From: JAAYCI01 sp964371725
Lineage (GTDB): Bacteria; Bacillota; Clostridia; Oscillospirales; Ruminococcaceae
Direction: 5' to 3'
DNA length: 5,289 bases
Assembly (NCBI GenBank): GCA_964371725.1
Contig: CAYJNQ010000069.1
Span: 1 to 5,289, forward strand
In this document: piece by piece, positions 1-5,235 of the stretch
Position numbering within the stretch: the first letter of the stretch is position 1
Layout of the letters: each line of letters starts with the position of its first letter
Notes under the pieces: model-generated
Told to the model about the DNA's origin: nothing
The model's input: only the letters and a program-made list of their open reading frames with translations
Databases searched by the model: none
Translations under genes and position numbers: made by a program

Positions 1-60
1 CCGGCCCCGCCCGTGGTGCAGCCCGCACCGGCAGCCCCGCCCGTGGTGCAGCCGGCACCG
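1..60 (+). repeat. Two 30-bp in-frame tandem repeat units (decapeptide repeat)
   Basis: Bases 1-30 and 31-60 match at 27 of 30 positions and are in frame with the gene. They encode two copies of a ten-residue unit, PAPPVVQPAP and AAPPVVQPAP. The similarity fades after 60 (QPATYP). The first copy touches the window edge, so more copies may lie upstream. The repeat probably forms an extended proline-rich stalk next to the membrane. Confidence 0.85.
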
Positions 61-1131
61 CAGCCTGCCACGTATCCGGCAGTGCCAAGTGTGGAAGACT
101 ATCCAAGCATGGCGCAACATGCGGCAAGCACAGGCTATGAAGTGACGCGAAAAAAATCAAAAAAACCGCTGGTTGTGGTGCTGGTTTTGCTGTTGGTGGC
201 GGGGCTGGCTGTTCTGGGCGGAATTCTGTTGTATCAAAATGTGATTTTGCCGGGGCGCTACACCGAGCTGACGGAGCGCATGGGAACGGCGACAACACCG
301 GCAGAGGTGACACAGTACAACGAAGAGTGGCAGGCTTTTGCCGAGGACCATGCCGAGCTGATTCAGGCGGAGATGCGTGAACTGGTGGAGGCATGCGAGG
401 CCTATGAAACGGCAGAGCAAAGCGAAGCGCGCTATCGGGACATGTTGGATGTTTTGTCGCGCTTGCAAGAGGCGGAAGATGCGCAGGTGGCAAGCCTTGC
501 GGGGGTTTTGCTGCCGGTGGTAACCGATGCCTATGTGGCCTATATGGAAACTACGCAAGGGGCGCCAACGGAAGAGGGCGACTGGGACGCGTGGATGGAT
601 GAAGTGTTAAGTGGGCTTGGCGGCAGTTCGGCGGGCGGCGCCATGACTGGCGGCGGCGCCGGCGCCGGTGGTGATGCAACCGGAGGCGGCACCGCAGATC
701 CGTTTGATTTGGCCACCATCCCCTTGCAGGTAACGGGAACGGGCCTTGGTATTTTGGACGTGCAAGAGGGCGAAACCATTGCGTCGTTTGATGCAAACAA
801 TGTATCCGGAAAAGAAATTGTCTACTTTGAGGCGCTTTTGTTCTACTATGACGAAAACGGAACACCGCTGCAAGACGAACAGGGGAGAAGCTGGGAATAC
901 AATGTGGACAGCAGCAGTGTTATTGCCCCAGATGACGGGCACTGGGCCGATGTGAACGGATATTGGACAACCGAAAGCCACGGGGATGCCGCCTATGTGG
1001 TGCCGGTGGTGATTTATGCAGAGTATGCCGACGGGGGCAGTTGGGGAGAGTATTTTGACACAGAACCCACCCCGGCGTTTGTGGAAACCATGCAACAAGA
1101 GGCCAACGGCATTATGGCGCAGGCCTTGTAA
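1..1131 (+). CDS. Membrane-anchored protein with Pro-rich stalk and C-terminal beta-rich domain, 5' partial
   Basis: The reading frame is open at the left edge, so the true start lies upstream; a GTG at 13 is only an internal valine of a repeat. In-window residues 1-376 show a Pro/Ala/Val/Gln-rich segment (about 1-30), a basic patch (RKKSKK) and one transmembrane helix at about 57-78 (nt 169-234). An acidic, probably helical region (about 80-190), a Gly/Ala/Ser linker (about 205-233) and a final domain of about 140 residues follow. The last domain has alternating hydrophobic strands and a phrase like VSGKEIVYFEALLFYYDENG, typical of beta-sandwich domains in Firmicutes surface or envelope proteins. 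Basic residues before the helix suggest the N-terminus is cytoplasmic and the C-terminal part outside. In this architecture the missing N-terminus is often a zinc ribbon, but that cannot be seen here. I do not recognise a specific function. Stop TAA at 1129. G+C looks higher than in the next gene, mainly from the repeat and linker. Confidence 0.85.
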   Translation, partial: PAPPVVQPAPAAPPVVQPAPQPATYPAVPSVEDYPSMAQHAASTGYEVTRKKSKKPLVVVLVLLLVAGLAVLGGILLYQNVILPGRYTELTERMGTATTPAEVTQYNEEWQAFAEDHAELIQAEMRELVEACEAYETAEQSEARYRDMLDVLSRLQEAEDAQVASLAGVLLPVVTDAYVAYMETTQGAPTEEGDWDAWMDEVLSGLGGSSAGGAMTGGGAGAGGDATGGGTADPFDLATIPLQVTGTGLGILDVQEGETIASFDANNVSGKEIVYFEALLFYYDENGTPLQDEQGRSWEYNVDSSSVIAPDDGHWADVNGYWTTESHGDAAYVVPVVIYAEYADGGSWGEYFDTEPTPAFVETMQQEANGIMAQAL

Positions 1132-1163
1132 TGAAAAAAGAACGTAAAATGTTCCGAAATGCC

Positions 1164-1192
1164 TTGTGTTTTGGGTTTTGTTATGTCATAAT
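1164..1192 (+). promoter_or_regulatory. Candidate distal sigma-A promoter for the EAL gene
   Basis: TTGTGT (1164-1169), a 17-base spacer and CATAAT (1187-1192), with TG at 1184-1185 giving an extended -10 (TGTCATAAT). The -35 box is weak. It lies just after the upstream gene and would give a leader of about 135 bases. It is one of two tandem candidates. Confidence 0.4.
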
Positions 1193-1211
1193 TGGTGGAA
1201 ATGTGATGCAG

Positions 1212-1239
1212 TTGAGAGCGCGCGTGTAGCGGGCATAAT
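1212..1239 (+). promoter_or_regulatory. Candidate proximal sigma-A promoter for the EAL gene
   Basis: TTGAGA (1212-1217, five of six consensus bases), a 16-base spacer and CATAAT (1234-1239, five of six). The expected transcript start is near 1246, giving a leader of about 90 bases before the ATG at 1336. It is the better match to consensus of the two candidates. I see no recognisable cyclic di-GMP riboswitch in the leader. Confidence 0.5.
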
Positions 1240-1324
1240 CCAGCCGTGCTTTGTGTCAAAAGAAAATGTAAAAATTGCGTCACAGAGGTTTTTAGGGGCG
1301 AAGGAGACAAAACAGTCAAGGCGT

Positions 1325-1329
1325 GGAGG
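1325..1329 (+). promoter_or_regulatory. Shine-Dalgarno site that fixes the EAL gene start
   Basis: GGAGG lies six bases before the ATG at 1336. The frame is open further upstream to a GTG at 1246, but that start has no ribosome site. The 30 extra residues it would add (Cys/Lys-rich) also fall across the predicted leader, so 1336 is preferred. Confidence 0.8.
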
Positions 1330-1335
1330 GTGAAA

Positions 1336-2583
1336 ATGGGCACCAACGAGACCAAAATGCAAAAGAAAATTGACACAAGGTTTGGAATATGGAGCTATGA
1401 GCAGTATCTGGAAGACCACAAAGAAAAAAATTTCAATAAAATATGCATGACAGAAGTGATGAATGCCGACTATTCCATCGCCACATTTGGAGAGGAAAAA
1501 TACTACAAAACGAGTACGGAAATTTTGGCAATGGGTAATGCGGCCTACAAACAAATGGGCATAGACCATTTGATTCATGTATATGCCCACAGCTATAAAT
1601 CGTTCATGGCGGTGGCCAACGACGACATAAGCAATGAAGATTTTTTCAATTTGATGAAGACAAACCACGAGCAATACCAGTTGATTACGGCGCAGCAAAC
1701 CTCTTTGGGCGGTGTATCACGTTTTGTGCTGGCGTTTGGAGACAACCTTATAAACCGTGTGAAAAGTGCTTTTTATGCGAACCGAGACCTGCAAAACAAT
1801 TTCATTGTGGCAGGCGACGAAAGCGAACAGCTGGCCAATGAAGCCAAAGAAAATGCGGAATTGTTCGAGCTTTTGAACCATGCGCTTAAGCACGACAAAG
1901 TGGTGCCTTTTTACCAGGGGATTTACAACAACGATACCGGCAAAATTCAAAAATATGAGGCCCTGATGCGTGTGTACGACCAAGACGGAAAAGTATATCC
2001 GCCGGGTGTGTTTTTGGAGGCCGCCAAAAAGCTAAAACTGTATTTGCCGCTGAATAAGGTGATGATCGAAAAATCTTTAAAAGCTTTTGAGGGCAAACAA
2101 AGCGAGCTCAGCTTGAACATATCCCTGCTCGACATTCAATCGGAAGAGTTTAAAGTGTGGTTTTTAGACAGGGTGCAGCAGTGTGCGAACCCGTCGAACA
2201 TCATTGTAGAGTTTTTGGAAACCGAAAATTACAACAAAAACAAAGAGCTCTTTGCCTTCTTGCGTGAAGTGAGAAAAGCAGGGTGCAAAATAGCCGTGGA
2301 TGATTTTGGCGTCGGGTTTGCCACATACAGCTCCATCATCTCCCTAAAGCCCGACATCATCAAGATAGACGGAGACATCATTCGGGAGATTACAAGCAAG
2401 GAAGACAATCGCCTCATATTGAATTCAATTGTGCACATGGCAAAGCTCGTGAATGCCAAAACAACGGCGGAATACGTGGAGAATGGCGAGATTCAGACCC
2501 TGATTGAAGAATACAAGGTAAACTATTCGCAAGGCTATCATTACGCAAAGCCCGAGCCCTTCGAGAAGCTTTGCATCGACTAA
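1336..2583 (+). CDS. EAL-domain cyclic di-GMP phosphodiesterase with degenerate GGDEF domain
   Basis: This 415-residue soluble protein has no membrane segment and no recognisable sensor domain. Residues about 15-160 resemble a GGDEF fold but lack its active site: the signature position reads SYKSF (86-90) and the metal aspartates are absent, so no cyclase activity is expected. A helical linker leads to an EAL domain (about 190-412). All catalytic positions known from EAL enzymes such as RocR can be placed: E208 in YEALMR, N261 in LNIS, E292 and E295 in VEFLE, D322-D323 in DDFGVG, K343 in KID, E379 in AEYVE and Q399 in QGYHY. Their spacing from N261 onward closely follows the family. It should hydrolyse cyclic di-GMP to pGpG in the cytoplasm, lowering the signal that controls motility and attachment. 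One oddity is loop 6, where the usual DDFGTG or DDFGSG reads DDFGVG. The degenerate GGDEF domain may bind GTP or a partner as a regulatory module (inference). The gene appears monocistronic and is followed by a strong terminator. Confidence 0.92.
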   Translation: MGTNETKMQKKIDTRFGIWSYEQYLEDHKEKNFNKICMTEVMNADYSIATFGEEKYYKTSTEILAMGNAAYKQMGIDHLIHVYAHSYKSFMAVANDDISNEDFFNLMKTNHEQYQLITAQQTSLGGVSRFVLAFGDNLINRVKSAFYANRDLQNNFIVAGDESEQLANEAKENAELFELLNHALKHDKVVPFYQGIYNNDTGKIQKYEALMRVYDQDGKVYPPGVFLEAAKKLKLYLPLNKVMIEKSLKAFEGKQSELSLNISLLDIQSEEFKVWFLDRVQQCANPSNIIVEFLETENYNKNKELFAFLREVRKAGCKIAVDDFGVGFATYSSIISLKPDIIKIDGDIIREITSKEDNRLILNSIVHMAKLVNAKTTAEYVENGEIQTLIEEYKVNYSQGYHYAKPEPFEKLCID

Positions 2584-2603
2584 GCCGCAACCGGAAAACA
2601 AAT

Positions 2604-2641
2604 AAAACGAGCGCCTCAAAGCAGTTTGAGGCGCTCGTTTT
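2604..2641. terminator. Bidirectional intrinsic terminator between convergent units
   Basis: A perfect 17-bp inverted repeat (arms 2604-2620 and 2625-2641, loop GCAG) has a GC-rich core, GAGCGCCTC. On the + strand it starts 20 bases after the EAL stop and ends in TTTTCTCTT. On the - strand the same hairpin ends in TTTTATTTGTTTT, so it can also stop the ppa-ABC transcript. No other convincing terminator is seen after the ATPase gene. Confidence 0.9.
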
Positions 2642-2817
2642 CTCTTGGAAAAAGCCGAAAAACAGAGCTAGGTGGTGCCGACACAGCCCAAAAGAATGTC
2701 GCTGTAAAATCATCATACCAAAGGCAATGTTTTTTTTCGATACAAGATGTGGCGAAAATGCGCGCAAAACGGTGTTTCACATGCCGTTGGGGGGCGTTTT
2801 GGCAATGCGGGCCATGC

Positions 2818-3396
2818 TCATAGCTCTATGTTGTGTGCAATGCCAAGTGCTTCGTGCTCCTCTTGCAGGTGCGACACCAAAATCAGTGTTTTGCCCTTGG
2901 CATGATGCAGCACCTGTTCCATCACCATTTGTTTGGTGCCTTGGTCCAGCCCTTTAAACGGTTCATCCAGCAAAAGAAGGTCGGCGTTTGACAAAAGGGC
3001 GCGCAAAATGGCAACGCGCCGCTTCATGCCGCCCGAAAGCGTACAAACAGGTGCGTGCATGTCGTTTGCAAGCCCCATTTCACAAAGACCCTCTTGAATG
3101 GTGGTTTCGCAAGCGTTGCTTGCAATGGCAATGTTCACCATGGCAGAAAGGTTTTGGCACAAACGGTCCTCTTGAAAAACGCAGGCGATCTTTCGCCCTT
3201 CCATGCCGTGAACGGTGCCGCTGTCGGGGTTTTCAAGCCCCAGCAAGATGCGAAAAAAGGTGGTTTTTCCTTTTCCGGAGGCGGCTAGGACGCCACTTTT
3301 TTCCCCGTGTGGAAAGCGTGCGCAAAAACCCGAAAACACCACTTTGTCGCCAAAAGATTTGCATAACTTGTGCACCACAATGTCTTCATTTGGCAC
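2818..3396 (-). CDS. ABC importer ATP-binding subunit (nitrate/sulfonate/taurine type)
   Basis: This 192-residue nucleotide-binding subunit powers the permease encoded just upstream. Visible motifs are a P-loop AASGKGKTT (38-46), Q-loop VFQEDRL (73-79, Gln75), signature LSGGMKRR (120-127), Walker B LLLLDEP (140-146) with catalytic Glu145, D-loop GLD (149-151) and switch His176 in LVSHLQEE. The first glycine of the Walker A motif (GxxGxGKT) is alanine. The protein is short for an importer ATPase (often about 240-260), ending soon after the H-loop, but this suits the compact family members I recall from Firmicutes. The GTG at 3396 is chosen because an AAGGGGG ribosome site sits eight bases before it and homology begins immediately after (IVVHKLCKSF). 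The frame runs open to 3570, but that extension would overlap deep into the permease gene. The start overlaps the permease stop by 11 bases. The substrate is unknown. Confidence 0.88.
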   Translation of the reverse strand: MPNEDIVVHKLCKSFGDKVVFSGFCARFPHGEKSGVLAASGKGKTTFFRILLGLENPDSGTVHGMEGRKIACVFQEDRLCQNLSAMVNIAIASNACETTIQEGLCEMGLANDMHAPVCTLSGGMKRRVAILRALLSNADLLLLDEPFKGLDQGTKQMVMEQVLHHAKGKTLILVSHLQEEHEALGIAHNIEL

Positions 3397-4171
3397 CGTG
3401 CGCACCCCCTTGCATCCATTTGTAAAAAAGGCGAAGCAAACGCAAAAAAAACTTTTCAAACAAGGTGCTGATGAGCACAATGACAACCGTCCATGCAAAC
3501 AGGGAGGAAGTATCCAAAAAAATCTTGGCATTGAACAAGTTTTCACCGATGGAATGGTCCGGGATGCCAATCACCTCGGCCGCCACACCGGCCTTCCAGC
3601 TGAGGCCAAGGGCCACTTTTACACCGGCCAAAAAGAAGGGGAAGGTTTCAAAAAAATAGATATAACGGATTTTTTTGAATTTTGACATGCGAAAAACGGC
3701 CGCCATCTCCAAAAGGTTTTTGTCGGTGTGGCGAATGCCTTCCAGCACATTGGTGTACACAATGGGCAAAACCATCAAAAAACTGATGAGAATGGCAAGG
3801 TTTTCCGAGGAAAACCAAATGAGCGCCAAAATGACAAAGGAGGCAACCGGAATGGACTTGACAGTGAGCATGAACGGCGCAAGCAAATCGCGCACAAACG
3901 CGAATTGAGAGGCGGGAATGGCCAACAAAACGGCACAGGCCGTGCCCAAAAGAAAGCCGCCGACAATGCGCAAAAAACTAAAGGAGACAGCGCCCCAGAA
4001 ATCAAGCGTGGGCACAATTTCCACAAGTTCCGCCGCCACGGCAAGCGGCGATACAATTAGAATTCTTTGGTTGATGATCATGGCAACGGCCTGCCACAAA
4101 AGCAAGGCCAGAAGAACAGCCCAGGGTTTAATTTTGTCGGTTTGCGTAAATTTTGGGGTTTTATTCATCAT
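3386..4171 (-). CDS. ABC importer permease, SsuC/TauC-like (BPD transport family)
   Basis: This 261-residue inner-membrane protein has about six hydrophobic segments (near 16-34, 62-86, 96-120, 124-142, 179-201, 224-243). The cytoplasmic coupling loop reads EMAAVFRMSKFKKIRYIYF (155-173), matching the EAA loop of binding-protein-dependent permeases, with Arg161 where many families have Gly. The following GVKVALGLSWKAGVAAEVIG (183-202) is typical of the nitrate/sulfonate/taurine permease group. It should form a homodimeric channel with two copies of the downstream ATPase. The start is one of two adjacent ATGs (4171 or 4168). The frame stays open to 4234, but those residues lie inside ppa and are unlike a permease start. 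The ribosome site is weak (AAAGAAA), so translation may depend on ribosomes finishing ppa, whose stop lies within the first codons. No substrate-binding protein is nearby, so the solute could be a sulfonate, nitrate, thiamine precursor or another compound. Confidence 0.9.
   Translation of the reverse strand: MMNKTPKFTQTDKIKPWAVLLALLLWQAVAMIINQRILIVSPLAVAAELVEIVPTLDFWGAVSFSFLRIVGGFLLGTACAVLLAIPASQFAFVRDLLAPFMLTVKSIPVASFVILALIWFSSENLAILISFLMVLPIVYTNVLEGIRHTDKNLLEMAAVFRMSKFKKIRYIYFFETFPFFLAGVKVALGLSWKAGVAAEVIGIPDHSIGENLFNAKIFLDTSSLFAWTVVIVLISTLFEKFFLRLLRLFYKWMQGGAHGAK
3405..3411 (-). promoter_or_regulatory. Ribosome binding site for the ABC ATPase, inside the permease gene
   Basis: On the - strand this reads AAGGGGG, eight bases before the GTG at 3396. 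It lies within the last codons of the permease gene and supports the short 192-residue ATPase over the 250-residue frame. Confidence 0.7.
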
Positions 4172-4721
4172 GCTGAATTTCTTTAATAACTTTGCCACAA
4201 TAGTGAACCAAATAACGTTCCATCGAACGTTCAATCACTTGCACGGCGGCGGCGCGGTTCAACACTTCACTGGTGGTTGTCTCTTTGTGCTCCAAAGACT
4301 TATAGACCTCAAAAAAATGTGTAATTTCATTGGAAATATGGGGCGGCAGTTGGTCTGTATCCTGGTAAAAATTCCAAGTGGGGTCTTTGTAGGGAATGGC
4401 AAGTATTTTGTCGTCGCACTCACAATCGTCCAGCATTCGCAGCACACCAATGGGGTAGCATTTTACCATCACCATCGGGTCGATGCTTTCCGAGCACAAA
4501 ATAAGCACGTCCAAAGGGTCTGAATCGTCCGCGTAAGTTCTGGGGATGAAGCCGTAATTCCAAGGGTAGTGTGTGGAAGTGTGCAAAATCCTGTCTAGTT
4601 TCAGAACACCGGTGTTTTTATCCAGTTCGTATTTTTTCTTGCTTCCGGCCGGAATTTCAACAACAGCCATGAACTCGTTCTTGGTAATTTCTTCGCATGC
4701 AATATCATGCCAAATGTTCAT
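4161..4721 (-). CDS. ppa: Inorganic pyrophosphatase, soluble family I
   Basis: This 186-residue cytoplasmic enzyme hydrolyses pyrophosphate to two phosphates, pulling forward biosynthetic reactions that release pyrophosphate. The family I active site is complete: Glu22 in VEIPAG, Lys30 and Glu32 in KKKYELD, Arg44 in DRIL, Tyr56 in NYGFIP, the metal aspartates Asp66, Asp68 and Asp71 in DDSDPLDVL, then Asp98, Asp103 and Lys105 in MLDDCECDDK, and Tyr140-Lys141 in HFFEVYKSLE. Length matches the bacterial family (about 175-190). The ATG at 4721 has a strong GGAGG seven bases upstream (4729-4733) and a promoter behind it. It is the first gene of a three-gene unit and its last 11 bases overlap the permease start. 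That placement is unusual, since family I pyrophosphatase is generally a housekeeping gene not tied to a transporter. Confidence 0.96.
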   Translation of the reverse strand: MNIWHDIACEEITKNEFMAVVEIPAGSKKKYELDKNTGVLKLDRILHTSTHYPWNYGFIPRTYADDSDPLDVLILCSESIDPMVMVKCYPIGVLRMLDDCECDDKILAIPYKDPTWNFYQDTDQLPPHISNEITHFFEVYKSLEHKETTTSEVLNRAAAVQVIERSMERYLVHYCGKVIKEIQHDE

Positions 4722-4726
4722 GCATT

Positions 4727-4736
4727 CCCCTCCCTT
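4727..4736 (-). promoter_or_regulatory. Strong ribosome binding site of ppa
   Basis: The - strand reads AAGGGAGGGG, with a GGAGG core seven bases from the ATG at 4721. It is much stronger than the site before the overlapping permease gene, so ppa is expected to be the best-translated gene of the operon. Confidence 0.85.
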
Positions 4737-4767
4737 TTATTTGTGGGTATCGCGTATGGTATTCCCC

Positions 4768-4796
4768 ATTTTACCATAGCTTCTCTTAAACCACAA
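4768..4796 (-). promoter_or_regulatory. Sigma-A promoter of the ppa-ABC operon
   Basis: On the - strand, TTGTGG (4796-4791) is followed by a 17-base spacer and TAAAAT (4773-4768). TG two bases ahead of the -10 gives an extended box, TGGTAAAAT. The expected transcript start is near 4761, leaving a leader of about 40 bases. No operator or riboswitch is evident. It is divergent from the tRNA promoter, with about 66 bases between the -35 boxes. Confidence 0.7.
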
Positions 4797-4862
4797 TCTT
4801 TCGCAGGGCGGGTGTTTTGGCAGAGGGCGGCGGAATATTGGGGCGCCTGAAAAAAGAAAATC

Positions 4863-4891
4863 TTGACATAGAACAAAAAACACGGTAAAAT
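4863..4891 (+). promoter_or_regulatory. Near-consensus sigma-A promoter of the tRNA genes
   Basis: A perfect TTGACA (4863-4868), a 17-base spacer and TAAAAT (4886-4891, five of six). The expected start is near 4898, about 10 bases before the tRNA-Gln gene. It is the strongest promoter in the window, as expected for a stable RNA unit. Confidence 0.88.
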
Positions 4892-4908
4892 ATTTATTGC
4901 ACTAGCTT

Positions 4909-4982
4909 TGCGGAATTGTGTAATGGTAGCACGGCAGACTCTGACTCTGTTTGTCTGGGTTCAAATCCTAGTTCCGCAACCA
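4909..4982 (+). tRNA. tRNA-Gln (anticodon CUG)
   Basis: The cloverleaf is complete. Acceptor TGCGGAA pairs fully with TTCCGCA (4972-4978), followed by discriminator A and an encoded CCA (4980-4982). The D-arm is GTG/CAC. The anticodon stem GCAGA/TCTGT has one G-U pair, with loop CTCTGAC and anticodon CTG at 4941-4943. The T-arm is CTGGG/CCTAG with loop TTCAAAT. It reads CAG codons and is first in a unit with tRNA-Pro. Confidence 0.96.
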
Positions 4983-4983
4983 T

Positions 4984-4999
4984 TGCGGCAAAAGCCGCA
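4984..4999 (+). other. Stem-loop in the spacer between tRNA-Gln and tRNA-Pro
   Basis: TGCGGC, loop AAAA, then GCCGCA: a perfect 6-bp GC-rich hairpin that fills most of the 21-base spacer. No T-run follows (TTATC), so it is unlikely to terminate transcription. It may separate the two tRNAs or mark a processing site (inference). Confidence 0.6.
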
Positions 5000-5003
5000 T
5001 TAT

Positions 5004-5079
5004 CGGGGTGTAGCGCAGTTGGTAGCGTGCTGCGTTCGGGACGCAGAGGCCGCGAGTTCGAGTCTCGCCACTCCGACCA
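5004..5079 (+). tRNA. tRNA-Pro (anticodon CGG)
   Basis: The cloverleaf is complete. Acceptor CGGGGTG pairs with CACTCCG (5069-5075, one G-U), followed by A and an encoded CCA (5077-5079). The D-arm is GCGC/GCGT. The anticodon stem is CTGCG/CGCAG with loop TTCGGGA and anticodon CGG at 5037-5039. The T-arm is GCGAG/CTCGC with loop TTCGAGT. It reads CCG codons. It is probably cotranscribed with tRNA-Gln, as no promoter fits in the short spacer. Confidence 0.97.
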
Positions 5080-5113
5080 TGCGATGGAGCAAGATGCTCC
5101 ATCGCAGCTTTTT
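5080..5113 (+). terminator. Intrinsic terminator of the tRNA-Gln/tRNA-Pro unit
   Basis: A perfect 11-bp stem (TGCGATGGAGC at 5080-5090 with GCTCCATCGCA at 5096-5106) encloses loop AAGAT and is followed by GC and five Ts, then ATT. It begins directly after the CCA of tRNA-Pro. It implies that tRNA-Ser at 5236 is transcribed separately or by readthrough. Confidence 0.93.
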
Positions 5114-5159
5114 ATTAAAAAAGTGGTTTTGGGTTAAAGTTGTATGGGATTCTTTGGGG

Positions 5160-5182
5160 AAATGCAGGGCAGAACTGCATTT
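5160..5182. repeat. 8-bp inverted repeat between the tRNA terminator and tRNA-Ser
   Basis: AAATGCAG (5160-5167) and CTGCATTT (5175-5182) form a perfect 8-bp stem with a 7-base loop. Only TTT and then GCTTG follow, so it is a poor terminator. Its role is unknown. Confidence 0.5.
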
Positions 5183-5205
5183 GCTTGAAAAATCTAAGAT
5201 CAAAA

Positions 5206-5225
5206 TTATTCGATAAAACGAATAA
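5206..5225. repeat. AT-rich 7-bp inverted repeat just upstream of tRNA-Ser
   Basis: TTATTCG (5206-5212), loop ATAAAA and CGAATAA (5219-5225), ending 10 bases before the tRNA-Ser gene. It overlaps the place where a promoter -10 would be expected, and TAAAAT occurs at 5223-5228. It could be an operator or chance. No clear -35 box pairs with these -10-like sequences. Confidence 0.35.
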
Positions 5226-5235
5226 AATTAAAGCT

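Noticed and set aside
1131..1229. Small open frame of 32 codons whose ATG overlaps the upstream stop (TAATG)
   Set aside because: There is no ribosome site near the ATG, both candidate EAL promoters overlap it, and its sequence resembles nothing known to me. Translation by reinitiation is possible but unsupported.
1246..1335. N-terminal extension of the EAL protein from a GTG, containing a Cys-rich CVKRKCKNC
   Set aside because: There is no ribosome site before the GTG, while a good GGAGG sits before the ATG at 1336. The segment also lies in the predicted leader, so the Cys motif is probably accidental.
1246..1335. Cyclic di-GMP riboswitch in the EAL leader
   Set aside because: The conserved GCAAACC, GAAA and GGACGCAAAGC elements of the class I riboswitch are not present.
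2642..2817. Possible terminator for the ABC unit from AACGG/CCGTT (about 2768-2787)
   Set aside because: The stem is only 5 bp with a long loop. The 2604-2641 hairpin is far more convincing. The T8 run at 2730-2737 has no hairpin before it.
2571..2957. Plus-strand open frame of 128 codons after the EAL gene
   Set aside because: It runs through the terminator hairpin and antisense into the ABC ATPase, and has no family-like composition.
3397..3570. 58-residue N-terminal extension of the ABC ATPase
   Set aside because: It is a shadow of the permease C-terminus in another frame. ATPase homology starts at the GTG at 3396, which has its own ribosome site.
4916..5216. Open frames on both strands across the tRNA genes, with phrases like GSNPSSAT and GVARLELAASAS
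   Set aside because: These are translations of tRNA-Gln and tRNA-Pro, a well-known source of false protein annotations.
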